From: an uncultured Eubacteriales bacterium
GTDB taxonomy: Bacteria > Bacillota > Clostridia > Oscillospirales > Acutalibacteraceae
Length of the DNA stretch: 11,556 bases
Assembly (NCBI GenBank): GCA_934501135.1
Contig: CAKSUE010000008.1
Coordinates: forward strand, 1 to 11,556
Reading direction: 5' to 3'
The notes beneath the pieces were generated by a model, which was not told where the DNA came from, ran no database searches, and saw only the letters and a list, made by a program, of their open reading frames with translations. Shown in pieces: positions 1 through 7,660 of this stretch (within the stretch, counting starts at the first letter, position 1; the number at the start of each line of letters is the position of its first letter). The translations under genes and the position numbers were made by a program.

Positions 1-1263
1 CTCAAAAACAGGTCCAAATGCTACACCTCTGTTATTAAGAGATCTTGCATAAGTACCTCCTCCAGTAAAATAAAGATTAGCATCTTTGCCCATTATCTCT
101 TTGTAAGAATCTTTAAGTATAGAAATAAGTGGCATATTTTCTTTAATAAACAGTGGTTTTTGATGACTAATTACTTTTGCCTTAATTCCCTCTTTTTCTG
201 CACGTTTACGTATTATCTCAAAAATTGCCTGCCCATTTCTAGTTACAGGATACCTAACATCTAAATAAGCCTTTGCTTCTTCAGAACTTATATCAATTTT
301 TCCTACATTCAAAGTAAGCTCGCCAGATTGTTCGTCTTTCATCTTTACGCCCATTGATGCTCCATGTATTTCAAGTCCAACTGTAGCATCTAGAAACGCA
401 CATAACCCACCAAGAGCTTTATGCCCAAAGTTTGCAGCTAAAAGTCTAATAAGGTGAGTAGCTGCATTAAATCCGAGTTCTGGATTTGCAGCATGAGCAG
501 CTTTCCCTGTTGATACAATCATCATCCCATCTATTGTATATCTAAAGTCATAATCACCTTGTTTAGCATCAGCAAGTCTTTGTAATCTATGATCATCATT
601 TTCAGTACAGTCTAAAAGGACCCATGCTTTATCTGGAACAGCATTAATTGCAGAACCCGCATGGAAATCTGTAAGAGTTTTTCCATCGTGACTCTCTTGA
701 GATAATTCTATATGTAAAATTCCTTTTTCTCTATTACAAATACCATACTCTGAATCTGGAGTAAACGCCATTTTAGGAAGAGGATTATTTGAAAAATACT
801 TTTTCATATCATCTTGTCCGGTTTCCTCCATCGCGCCGAAAATAGCCCTTAATTGCCTTACACCTTTAACATTATTATCCTTCAAAGCCTTCAAACAATA
901 CAACGTAATTATTGCTGCTCCTTTATCATCTGCAATTCCTCTTGCATAAAGCTTACCAGCTTTCTCAGTTAATACAAAAGGATCAGTATCCCAACCCTGT
1001 CCAGGTGGAACAACATCTACATGAGTAAGAACGGCTGCATAATCACTTCCAGACCCATACTCTGCATGTCCTGCTATATTATCTACATTGACAGTTACAA
1101 ATCCCATTTCATCCGCTCTAGATAAAATCCAATTAAGAGCTCGTTTAGATTCATCTATTCCAGAGTCTTGAATATTATCAACATATGATTTTATCTCTAC
1201 TAATTTCGATATATCTTTTATAATATCATCGCGATACTTAAGTATATTCTTCCCGAAGCTCAT
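1..1263 (-). CDS. pepV: Dipeptidase PepV / Sapep family (M20 metallopeptidase), C-terminus cut by window edge
   Basis: Predicted cytoplasmic Zn/Mn-dependent dipeptidase that releases amino acids from short peptides. I translated 421 codons from ATG at 1263 without a stop; the frame continues past base 1. The M20 metal centre is visible: THVDVVPPG (His81, Asp83), GIADDKGA (Asp112/113), MEETGQDD (Glu146, Glu147) and TPDSEYG (Asp170). AAHAANP (His257) lies in the lid domain and FTGGGTYAR (about 399-407) near the C-terminus. PepV-like proteins are usually about 460-470 residues, so roughly 40-50 residues are missing, including the last metal-binding His. A good ribosome binding site (TGGAGGGA, 1273-1280) precedes the ATG by 9 bases. 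The gene is downstream of and codirectional with the yfhO-like gene but has its own -10 box, so it may be a separate unit. The family assignment is firm. PepV versus another Sapep dipeptidase is inference. Confidence 0.93.
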   Translation of the reverse strand, partial: MSFGKNILKYRDDIIKDISKLVEIKSYVDNIQDSGIDESKRALNWILSRADEMGFVTVNVDNIAGHAEYGSGSDYAAVLTHVDVVPPGQGWDTDPFVLTEKAGKLYARGIADDKGAAIITLYCLKALKDNNVKGVRQLRAIFGAMEETGQDDMKKYFSNNPLPKMAFTPDSEYGICNREKGILHIELSQESHDGKTLTDFHAGSAINAVPDKAWVLLDCTENDDHRLQRLADAKQGDYDFRYTIDGMMIVSTGKAAHAANPELGFNAATHLIRLLAANFGHKALGGLCAFLDATVGLEIHGASMGVKMKDEQSGELTLNVGKIDISSEEAKAYLDVRYPVTRNGQAIFEIIRKRAEKEGIKAKVISHQKPLFIKENMPLISILKDSYKEIMGKDANLYFTGGGTYARSLNNRGVAFGPVFE

Positions 1264-1299
1264 TACAAAAAATCCCTCCAGATAAAGTTATTGTATTTT

Positions 1300-1328
1300 A
1301 TTATACAACTTAAATCAATCTTTGGCCA
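1300..1328 (-). promoter_or_regulatory. Candidate promoter of the pepV-like gene
   Basis: On the minus strand a perfect TATAAT (1300-1305) lies 36 bases upstream of the ATG. Seventeen bases further upstream is only a poor -35 match (TGGCCA, 1323-1328). The -10 box supports transcription separate from yfhO, but the -35 is weak, so this is tentative. Confidence 0.4.
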
Positions 1329-1393
1329 TAGGCTTTTTAATATTTTAGTTAAAACTACTTTATTCAACAAAATTTACACTACTATTTTGTTTT

Positions 1394-3856
1394 TTATATT
1401 TTATTTTTTCTACGTTTAAACTCTTCAGCAATAAGAAAATCGCTCTGTGACGCAAAAATATATTTTTTATGTTCCAAAGTTAAAGGCTTTTTCAATCGTT
1501 TTTTATTTATAGTTATATACATTGTAAAAATAGCAAAAGAAATTCCGGAAATTAAAATTCCTAACTTAAGGCCAGGTGTAAAATACTTAAATCTAATATT
1601 ACTTATTTGATTCGCCGGAACTCTTACAGCCATAAAGCCAATATTTACTTTTTCAATTTGAGTTGGTTCATCATTCACAAATGCTTTCCAACCTTTTTCA
1701 TAAGGTACACTGAAAAAAATAAGTTTATCTTTATCCGACAAATTTTCAAACGTTGCCGAAAAGCCCAATTTATCATAAGAAAAATAGCTACAGCTATCAT
1801 TTCTTCTAGCAACACAGTCTGCATAATAAGCGTCACTTGAATAATCAACATTAGATGCATTCCCTAATTCATTTAAAATATCAGAATGCCTTTGAATTTG
1901 ATCATTATCTAAAACAATTGCTTTCAGCATTAAAAGATTCCTATTTGCTTCAATTGTGCTATTGAAATTTTCCTTTGAAACGTAATTGTTATAACTAAAT
2001 CCATAAGGTATAAAATATTTATTTTCCCATATATCGAACCCATTCTGATTATCGTAATACTCCCATCCCGGCATTTGAGGATTAAGTTTTAACGGTCCAC
2101 CAAAAAACTTATCATCGTCAGAGTAGTCAAATAACCATTTGCAAGAAGTTAACGCCCTTATTCCAAAATATTTTACTTCCGGTCTTGATCCTACATCCCT
2201 TTTTACTCCCACCGAAGGGTAATAATCCATCACAGAACCAGGAACAATAGAATGAAATGCTTGTATGGTAGGATACTGCCAAAACATTGCCTGATTATCC
2301 ATACCATTATAAACGTCTACCCTACAACTTTCTATGTCTCCCGGTATATTAAATTTTTCTTTACCATTTAAACAATATGGTATTATAAAGTTATGAGTGT
2401 TATAAGATTGCGTCTTTCCTAAAGATAAGATATAAGTTGAATATAAAAATATAACGGGCACCAACGCCATACTTAAATATTTTATCATCTGAGTTTTATC
2501 ATACTTATAAATAAACATTATAATTGCAATAGCAAGAAGCCCAATTAATGAAAGTGAAACATAAATCCAAAACCTATCAGGATAAGCCATTAAGCCAAAC
2601 GAGCTAACAAAACCAACTCTATCTACATCATTCTTTCTAATAAACCCTATTGGAAATGCAATTGCAACAGTAATTATAATCGTCCATTTAATAGCTTTCT
2701 GCCAATTAATTTTAGATGTCTGTAAAGACATTACTGTTGCAAGACACAGCATAAGAGTTAACATATAAAACCATCTTGCATAATACGTAGAATTAAAAAG
2801 TTGAAAAGCACTATTAAGCACCGGTATTAATGCAATTATAAATAACGCAACCAAAAATTTTTTAAGCCAATGCTCTCTTTTTATCTGAAGCCATGCAATT
2901 ACACCACTCATACTAAACATCGGTAACCATGCCCCTAAAGAAGCCCATTTTGCATCTGAGTCAGGTGTAAAGTTTGGTCTAGCTGGTATATCTGGAGGAA
3001 AAAATAGGCATTGTATTATATGAATATATCTTTGCTCTTTTCCGTAAAGCAATGCATTCCATCCGCTAAAAGTACTATTAACTCTAGGATTTTGTATAAC
3101 AGCCATTATAGATGGCATCAGTGCTATCGAAGCTAGCAAAACACCAAGCACAGATTCAAAAAATAAAATAGCAACCTTATTTAAATTTACCTTAAAATCA
3201 CCATAAAAAGTTTTAAATGTCCAATATAACAAAGCAAAAACTACTTGACCAACAAAAAAATAATAATTAATAAAACAGCTCGAAAAAACCGCTAAACATA
3301 CTACATACTTAGTTCCCTCGTACATAAATTTATCTATAGCAGCCAATAAAAGCGGAAACACTATCATAGCTTCATGGAAATGGTTAAAGAACACATTATA
3401 AATTGAAAAGCCAGAAAAAGCATACAAGGCTGCACCTAAAATTGCAATTCTAGGATTTTTAACATATCGTCTTAAATATATATAAGAAGAAAGAGAAAGA
3501 CATCCAAATTTCAAAACGAGTAGAGGCCCCATTAAATATGGAACTGCATTGCTCGGAAATATTAAAGTAATCCAGAAAAAAGGACTTGTAATCATATAAA
3601 ATGTATATGATCCAATTAGATTTACACCCAAATCGGTTTTAAAGTTCCAAAAAATCTCTCCTTTTTTAACTGCATCATGGACCATTTGATAAAATGGTAT
3701 TTGCTGAACATTAAAGTCGCCATAATAAATAAAATACCCTTTATCATAAATTATTAGCGGAAAGAAAAACAGTAAGGATAAAATAATTCCTACTGCAAAA
3801 GATAATAAATAATAATTTGTATTTTTATTAAGTCTTCTTTCAAGCAAGTTATTCAA
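1394..3856 (-). CDS. YfhO-family polytopic membrane protein (GT-C type glycosyltransferase)
   Basis: Large integral membrane protein of the YfhO family. In Bacillus and Listeria, members transfer sugars from undecaprenyl-phosphate-linked donors to lipoteichoic or wall teichoic acid outside the membrane. Here the protein is about 820 residues, near the usual 800-900. The first membrane helix (about 17-37) is followed by an outside loop with YYGDFNVQQIPFYQ; its Asp (about 47) matches the expected GT-C catalytic acid. Many more helices follow to about residue 480, then a soluble outer region (about 500-755), a final helix (about 762-783) and a basic tail. Start choice: the frame also opens with GTG at 3865, but that codon is part of a Shine-Dalgarno-like AGGAAGTGA (3862-3870) placed correctly for TTG at 3856. 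A TAG two codons before the GTG rules out longer forms. The usual partners, a CsbB-like sugar-lipid synthase and a GtcA-like flippase, are not in the window. The family call is firm and the acceptor is unknown. Confidence 0.88.
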   Translation of the reverse strand: MNNLLERRLNKNTNYYLLSFAVGIILSLLFFFPLIIYDKGYFIYYGDFNVQQIPFYQMVHDAVKKGEIFWNFKTDLGVNLIGSYTFYMITSPFFWITLIFPSNAVPYLMGPLLVLKFGCLSLSSYIYLRRYVKNPRIAILGAALYAFSGFSIYNVFFNHFHEAMIVFPLLLAAIDKFMYEGTKYVVCLAVFSSCFINYYFFVGQVVFALLYWTFKTFYGDFKVNLNKVAILFFESVLGVLLASIALMPSIMAVIQNPRVNSTFSGWNALLYGKEQRYIHIIQCLFFPPDIPARPNFTPDSDAKWASLGAWLPMFSMSGVIAWLQIKREHWLKKFLVALFIIALIPVLNSAFQLFNSTYYARWFYMLTLMLCLATVMSLQTSKINWQKAIKWTIIITVAIAFPIGFIRKNDVDRVGFVSSFGLMAYPDRFWIYVSLSLIGLLAIAIIMFIYKYDKTQMIKYLSMALVPVIFLYSTYILSLGKTQSYNTHNFIIPYCLNGKEKFNIPGDIESCRVDVYNGMDNQAMFWQYPTIQAFHSIVPGSVMDYYPSVGVKRDVGSRPEVKYFGIRALTSCKWLFDYSDDDKFFGGPLKLNPQMPGWEYYDNQNGFDIWENKYFIPYGFSYNNYVSKENFNSTIEANRNLLMLKAIVLDNDQIQRHSDILNELGNASNVDYSSDAYYADCVARRNDSCSYFSYDKLGFSATFENLSDKDKLIFFSVPYEKGWKAFVNDEPTQIEKVNIGFMAVRVPANQISNIRFKYFTPGLKLGILISGISFAIFTMYITINKKRLKKPLTLEHKKYIFASQSDFLIAEEFKRRKNKI

Positions 3857-3897
3857 TATTCTCACTTCCTAGTCTAACAGCTATAGAAGCATATTGT

Positions 3898-3925
3898 ATC
3901 ATATTTTAAAGTAAAAATCTGTCAC
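3898..3925 (-). promoter_or_regulatory. Promoter of the yfhO-like gene
   Basis: Minus-strand GTGACA (3920-3925) and TATGAT (3898-3903) are separated by 16 bases, a good vegetative-type promoter about 40 bases upstream of the TTG start. It lies back to back with the LCP promoter. Confidence 0.6.
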
Positions 3926-3940
3926 GTTTTGTAATTATAT

Positions 3941-3969
3941 TTGATTTTTTCGGTTTTTAAGTGTATAAT
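3941..3969 (+). promoter_or_regulatory. Promoter of the LCP gene
   Basis: TTGATT (3941-3946) and a perfect TATAAT (3964-3969) are separated by 17 bases, with the ATG 53 bases further on. This is a strong housekeeping-sigma promoter. The -35 boxes of this promoter and the divergent yfhO one are only about 15 bases apart, so a regulator binding between them could affect both genes. Confidence 0.75.
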
Positions 3970-4022
3970 AAGTTGCTTAAGATTTTAAAAACCAACAATT
4001 TAGATAGGAGAGTGCACTTTAT

Positions 4023-5135
4023 ATGCCTCATTATAATAACAGTAATAATAGAAACACTAGAAGAAACAGATACGATGATTCTTATAATTATAATAGACAT
4101 CCTGGTTTTGAAGATATATCATCCAGTTCGAAGCATAGTAAAAGGAAAAATAGTTCAGGAAAAACAGTTACCAAAGTTTTTATAGTCTTCCTTTCAATTC
4201 TCTTAGCAATAGGAGGAAGCCTTATGATATACACATATAATGCACTAGACTCCATGAATTTTGAAGATATTAGCGAAACTCCAAATTCTAATTCAACAAA
4301 GGGACTTCTAAACGACTCTATGGTTTTAAATGTTTTAATGTTTGGGTCAGACAGTAGAAGTGATTCCGCGGAGGATGGGCGTAGCGATTCTATTATGATG
4401 GTTTCAATTGATAACAGACATAATAAACTTAAACTCACATCATTCTTAAGAGATACCTCAGTTGAAATCCCAGGATACGGTTATAACAAATTAAATGCAG
4501 CGTATGCAATAGGTGGACCGAAATTGGCTGTTGAAGCAATAGAGAGAAACTTCGGTGTTGATGTTGACCGCTATATAGTTGTTGATTTCAATAGTTTTGT
4601 TTCGATAGTTGATATCTTAGGCGGTATAGATATAGAATTAACAGCTGATGAGGCTGCAACTATAAACCATATTATTGATGTTGAAAACTTAGGCAATGCC
4701 AAACCTATTTATGGCGCAGGAGTTCACCATCTAAATGGAACACAGGCACTTGCTCATTCAAGAAACAGAGATAGTGCATTATCAGATTTCGACCGTACTT
4801 CAAGGCAACGTGATGTAGTTTCTGTTATAGTAAATGAATTTAAAACTGCTTCACTTCCGCAGTTAACTTCAGTTGTTTCGGAAATCGGCCCAATGATCAC
4901 TACTAACTTTAAGAAAAATGAGATAACTTCATTGCTATCTAATTCATTAACATATTTGAACTATCCTATATCTCAAAGAGGCGCACCCGATAGAAGCGAA
5001 TGTTACGATGATTACAATGACGATGGCCAGGCTATTCTTGAAGTTACAAACTGGACAAGCTTAAGAAACGAAATAGCTACTTATATTTACGAAGAATCAT
5101 TTACAGGTTCGTCTTCAACTTCCTATAAAAACTAA
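4023..5135 (+). CDS. LytR-CpsA-Psr (LCP) family cell-wall polymer ligase
   Basis: Membrane-anchored enzyme of the LCP family, which moves wall teichoic acid or capsule-type polymers from undecaprenyl-pyrophosphate carriers to peptidoglycan on the outer face of the membrane. The 370-residue protein has a cytoplasmic tail of about 50 residues rich in Asn, Arg, Tyr and Ser, one helix (about 51-72), then the LCP domain (about 100-275). Visible family motifs are FGSDSR (107-112), GRSDSIMMVSID (119-130), FLRDT (141-145, Arg143/Asp144), LNGTQALAHSRNRD (237-250, Arg247) and DFDRTSRQRDVV (255-266, Arg258, Arg261, Arg263). The charged residues that bind the lipid pyrophosphate appear intact. The region after about 275 is a less conserved extension. 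RBS AGGAG (4006-4010) lies 12 bases before the ATG, slightly long. It is single-gene, ends at a strong terminator, and is divergent from yfhO, which fits a shared role in wall polymer biology. LCP naming (LytR, TagU and others) cannot be decided by sequence alone. Confidence 0.93.
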   Translation: MPHYNNSNNRNTRRNRYDDSYNYNRHPGFEDISSSSKHSKRKNSSGKTVTKVFIVFLSILLAIGGSLMIYTYNALDSMNFEDISETPNSNSTKGLLNDSMVLNVLMFGSDSRSDSAEDGRSDSIMMVSIDNRHNKLKLTSFLRDTSVEIPGYGYNKLNAAYAIGGPKLAVEAIERNFGVDVDRYIVVDFNSFVSIVDILGGIDIELTADEAATINHIIDVENLGNAKPIYGAGVHHLNGTQALAHSRNRDSALSDFDRTSRQRDVVSVIVNEFKTASLPQLTSVVSEIGPMITTNFKKNEITSLLSNSLTYLNYPISQRGAPDRSECYDDYNDDGQAILEVTNWTSLRNEIATYIYEESFTGSSSTSYKN

Positions 5136-5136
5136 T

Positions 5137-5172
5137 AAAAAAGCCTTGCGGGGAAACCTGCAAGGCTTTTTT
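5137..5172. terminator. Bidirectional rho-independent terminator between LCP and alkD-like genes
   Basis: An A6 run, GCCTTGC, a short extension, a GAAA tetraloop (5153-5156), then GCAAGGC and a T6 run. The stem pairs 5137-5152 with 5157-5172, including one G-T wobble. The A-tract and T-tract make it work in both directions, serving the LCP gene (+) and the alkD-like gene (-), which converge here. Confidence 0.93.
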
Positions 5173-5185
5173 GTTATTTATATAT

Positions 5186-5872
5186 TTATTTTCTTTTCAT
5201 TCTTCTTATTATAGATTTTGTCTCCTCATCAACACAATATGATTCCACTATTTTCTGTAAGGCCTTGTTAAATGTAAAATCATCAAGATTATTATCCTTT
5301 AAATATTCAAAAGTTTCTTCTTTAAACTTTATAAAGTAACAAGATATCGCCCAAGCCACTGCCATCTGTGAGTAATAATCTCTATTCTTTACCTTATCAA
5401 ACTCTTCAAAAACCATCCCAATATGCTCTTGGTCCACAAAATATTTTAATGCCATTACAACTGAAAATCTTACATAATATGTTCTTGTATCTCTAAATAG
5501 AGGAAAAATAAACTTCCACATTTCATCTTTATGTCTATTAGTTATTTTAAAACCTGCACATAATGTATCGCAAACAGACCAATTATCAATCTTAGGTAGG
5601 AAGTCTCTTAGCATACTAAGTACATCATGGAACTCATTTTTAGCGTATCCGATAACCAATCCTTGGAGCATAATCTCTTCGAAAGTATCGTCAGAAGCCT
5701 CTTTTAAGTACGCATTAATATCGCCTCTTGAAATCTGTTTTGCCAATTTTCTAAGCTCAGGTATCCTAACCCCTAAAATATTATTAATTCCCGGTAGTAA
5801 TTTCTTAGTAAACTCTCTATATTCATCATCTGCTAACTCTAACAATATTACTTTTAAATCTTCAGATAACAT
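5186..5872 (-). CDS. AlkD-like DNA alkylation repair protein (HEAT-like repeat DNA glycosylase)
   Basis: Predicted cytoplasmic DNA glycosylase of the AlkD superfamily, which removes positively charged alkylated bases such as 3- and 7-methylpurines without base flipping. The 228-residue, mostly helical protein has the expected AlkD length. Residues matching the Bacillus cereus AlkD active site are in place: DNWSVCD gives Trp98 and Asp102 (AlkD Trp109/Asp113), YYVRFSV gives Arg135 (AlkD Arg148), and VAWAIS gives Trp174 (AlkD Trp187). It is therefore probably catalytically competent, although many clostridial relatives are untested. The ATG at 5872 follows the stop codon of the upstream glycosyltransferase by a single base (TGA-T-ATG), with only a weak Shine-Dalgarno (AGAGAAG), so translational coupling is likely. 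Transcription ends at the shared terminator at 5137-5172. The pairing of a DNA repair gene with a glycosyltransferase has no obvious functional logic. Confidence 0.88.
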   Translation of the reverse strand: MLSEDLKVILLELADDEYREFTKKLLPGINNILGVRIPELRKLAKQISRGDINAYLKEASDDTFEEIMLQGLVIGYAKNEFHDVLSMLRDFLPKIDNWSVCDTLCAGFKITNRHKDEMWKFIFPLFRDTRTYYVRFSVVMALKYFVDQEHIGMVFEEFDKVKNRDYYSQMAVAWAISCYFIKFKEETFEYLKDNNLDDFTFNKALQKIVESYCVDEETKSIIRRMKRK

Positions 5873-5873
5873 A

Positions 5874-6758
5874 TCAAGCTTCTCTATTTAAATTATTAAA
5901 TATTAAATTAACTATATCTTCATCAACAGATAAATCAAACTTCCTGGCAAACATACATTTAGAGTTCATAAGATCATTATAGTCCCCTTTCTTAAAAACA
6001 TAAGGGTTGCCCCTTTTCCAGTCTATAAATCTAACACAAGAATAATAATCCCCATCATTATTCATATAGAACAAGTGATTTTTAAAGTCTGAATTTAATA
6101 CAAGAGTCTGCAAAAATATCTCATCACAACATACACTATTTTTATAAAGCTTACAAATCAATTTCTCGTTTGAAACAACATAACTGGCCAATTCATTTGT
6201 AATACTAAACCAATTACTACCAAAACCAAATTCTATATCTCTATTTTTATTTCTATTAATGCCCAAAAACTCTTGCGCTTTAAGCAATGCTTTCTCAATC
6301 TGACTAATCAAATAGTTAGACTTGCAATGCTCCTGCAAAAAGTGGTATTTATTAAATCTTTCATATACACCTGAATGGAAATCTTCTTTTTTGCTAAAGT
6401 GAACAAACTCCTTTCCAGCATTTAATTCAAAAAAGTTAAAGATCTCATCTCTGGATTTAATAGGCATATCTACACCTGAAATTAGGTGATAATAGCTATA
6501 CTCTCTCTTTATTGCTGCTTTCAATAAAGTAAGTTCACATTTTATTTGGCTATACCCACCCCAATTAATGGAACTTCTATCCACAAAAAATATATTGGAC
6601 TTTCTAGGTAATGACTTAAATTTATCAAAATCAAAATTCTTGACTTTCTTATCAATATGAATATAAAAATCATTTTTACTATCATCAAGTAAAGTTATAG
6701 TTTTTTCAAGAATACCAAAATTATTATGTGCTATAATTAAGAAAGCGTGCTTATTCAT
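5874..6758 (-). CDS. GT14-like (core-2/I-branching beta-1,6-GlcNAc transferase family) glycosyltransferase
   Basis: Predicted cytoplasmic glycosyltransferase of 294 residues with no signal peptide or membrane helix. It matches the bacterial branch of family GT14: HAFLIIAHNNF (4-14), FYIHIDKK (31-38), INWGGYSQI (64-72), YYHLISGVDMPI (89-100), FGFGSNWFSIT (177-187), CCDEIFLQTL (210-219, with Glu213 at the place of the catalytic acid) and RFIDWKRGNPYVF (243-255). Eukaryotic members add GlcNAc in beta-1,6 linkage. The bacterial donor and acceptor are generally unknown, so the substrate here is open. Start choice: an in-frame TTG at 6818 would add 20 residues, but it sits inside the promoter's -35 box. 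ATG at 6758 has GGGGAG seven bases upstream and is clearly better. It is first in a two-gene operon with the alkD-like gene. Most relatives lie in polysaccharide clusters; this one does not. Confidence 0.82.
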   Translation of the reverse strand: MNKHAFLIIAHNNFGILEKTITLLDDSKNDFYIHIDKKVKNFDFDKFKSLPRKSNIFFVDRSSINWGGYSQIKCELTLLKAAIKREYSYYHLISGVDMPIKSRDEIFNFFELNAGKEFVHFSKKEDFHSGVYERFNKYHFLQEHCKSNYLISQIEKALLKAQEFLGINRNKNRDIEFGFGSNWFSITNELASYVVSNEKLICKLYKNSVCCDEIFLQTLVLNSDFKNHLFYMNNDGDYYSCVRFIDWKRGNPYVFKKGDYNDLMNSKCMFARKFDLSVDEDIVNLIFNNLNREA

Positions 6759-6789
6759 ATATATTCTCCCCACATTAAGCATATATAGT

Positions 6790-6818
6790 ATAATATACAC
6801 TAAAAGCTTTTGTGTCAA
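6790..6818 (-). promoter_or_regulatory. Strong promoter of the glycosyltransferase-alkD operon
   Basis: On the minus strand a perfect TTGACA (6813-6818) is followed after 17 bases by TATTAT (6790-6795), about 32 bases before the ATG at 6758. This near-consensus promoter separates the operon from the upstream ferredoxin gene and also argues against a start at the TTG in the -35 box. Confidence 0.75.
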
Positions 6819-6847
6819 GAATACTTAATATACACTCCTTATATATA

Positions 6848-7564
6848 TCAATCTAAAATCCTTCCATCTATAGAAACAACATTGACTTGCCATGGAATCA
6901 TTTTTCCACTATTCTTAAGAGCTGTTATAACAGCATTTTCAATGCCCTGACAACACGGAACTTCCATTCTTACAACTTTAATACTTTTAATATTATTATT
7001 TTTAATAATCTCAGTAAGCTTTTCACTATAATCATTACTATCTAGTTTAGGACATCCAATTAGAGTTACATGATTTTTAATAAAATCACTATGAAAATTC
7101 CCATATGCAAAAGCAGTACAGTCAGCAGCTATCAATAAATTAGCATTATCAAAATACGGTGCATTTATCGGAACAAGTTTAATTTGCACAGGCCACTGCG
7201 ACAAATAGCTGCCAATAAATTCATCTTTAGTATTTTTTGTAATGCTTGTTTTACTTTCTAATTCACCACGGTTTATCTTTTTAGAATGTGTGCCTGGACA
7301 TCCACAAGGCAATTTTTCTTCATTTTTACGTCTTAAATTTTCTTCAACCGCTTCTTTATCATAAGCAGCTGCTTCACGTTCCTCAAAGGTAATAGCTTCT
7401 GTTGGACAAACTGGTAGGCAATCTCCCAATCCATCACAATAGTCATCTCTAATTAACTTAGCCTTACCATCTATTATTTTTATTGCACCCTCATGGCATG
7501 CATATGCACATAAACCACATCCGTTGCATTTATTCTCGTCTATTTTAATAATTTTTCTTTTCAT
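6848..7564 (-). CDS. 4Fe-4S ferredoxin-domain protein with conserved C-terminal cysteine domain
   Basis: Soluble iron-sulphur protein of 238 residues, of a type often found next to Crp/Fnr regulators in anaerobes; its exact role is unknown. Residues 1-60 are a two-site ferredoxin domain. The first site has four cysteines (Cys13, 16, 19, 23). The second has only three in the expected places (Cys43, 49, 53), with Leu46 where the second would be, as in the CDGLG-x-C motif I recall from this family. It may therefore hold a 3Fe-4S cluster or use an outside ligand. A CGCPG motif (87-91) follows a charged linker, and the C-terminal domain (about 118-238) adds Cys149 (AADCTAFAYG), Cys171 (IGCPK) and a Cys204-Cys205 pair (VPCCQG), which could form another redox or metal site. 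RBS AAGGAGA lies just upstream of the ATG. The gene is divergent from the Crp/Fnr gene with 96 bases between them. The ferredoxin domain is certain; a role in redox sensing or electron transfer is inferred. Confidence 0.88.
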   Translation of the reverse strand: MKRKIIKIDENKCNGCGLCAYACHEGAIKIIDGKAKLIRDDYCDGLGDCLPVCPTEAITFEEREAAAYDKEAVEENLRRKNEEKLPCGCPGTHSKKINRGELESKTSITKNTKDEFIGSYLSQWPVQIKLVPINAPYFDNANLLIAADCTAFAYGNFHSDFIKNHVTLIGCPKLDSNDYSEKLTEIIKNNNIKSIKVVRMEVPCCQGIENAVITALKNSGKMIPWQVNVVSIDGRILD

Positions 7565-7591
7565 ATCAATTCTCCTTAAAAATTTTTTGTA

Positions 7592-7620
7592 TTGACTTTA
7601 CAAGCATATTTTAATATATT
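7592..7620 (+). promoter_or_regulatory. Promoter of the Crp/Fnr gene
   Basis: TTGACT (7592-7597) and TATATT (7615-7620) are separated by 17 bases and lie 41 bases before the ATG at 7661. The promoter appears intact although the gene behind it is interrupted. Confidence 0.65.
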
Positions 7621-7636
7621 TAAAATACAAATTACG

Positions 7637-7651
7637 TTGTTTTTGCAACAA
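7637..7651. repeat. Small inverted repeat before the Crp/Fnr gene, possible operator
   Basis: TTGTT-tttgc-AACAA, a perfect 5-bp inverted repeat with a 5-base spacer, lies between the promoter and the ribosome binding site. Crp/Fnr proteins bind inverted repeats of this general size, so it could be an autoregulatory site, or a small mRNA hairpin at the RBS. It is short and could be chance. Confidence 0.25.
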
Positions 7652-7660
7652 GGAGGAAGC

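Noticed and set aside
1607..1860. Small open frames inside the YfhO-like gene
   Set aside because: Shadows of the real coding frame with no ribosome binding site or recognisable protein features.
5874..6818. Longer glycosyltransferase starting at TTG 6818 (314 residues)
   Set aside because: The TTG is the first half of the -35 box TTGACA and lacks a properly placed ribosome binding site; ATG 6758 has GGGGAG at the right distance and matches the family N-terminus.
6833..6840. Shine-Dalgarno-like AAGGAGTG on the minus strand after the ferredoxin gene
   Set aside because: No start codon at proper spacing opens a frame of useful length; it is probably chance or a relic.
7592..7660. Upstream extension of the Crp/Fnr gene from TTG 7592
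   Set aside because: This TTG is the start of the -35 box TTGACT, and ATG 7661 has a perfect AGGAGG and starts at the expected family N-terminus.
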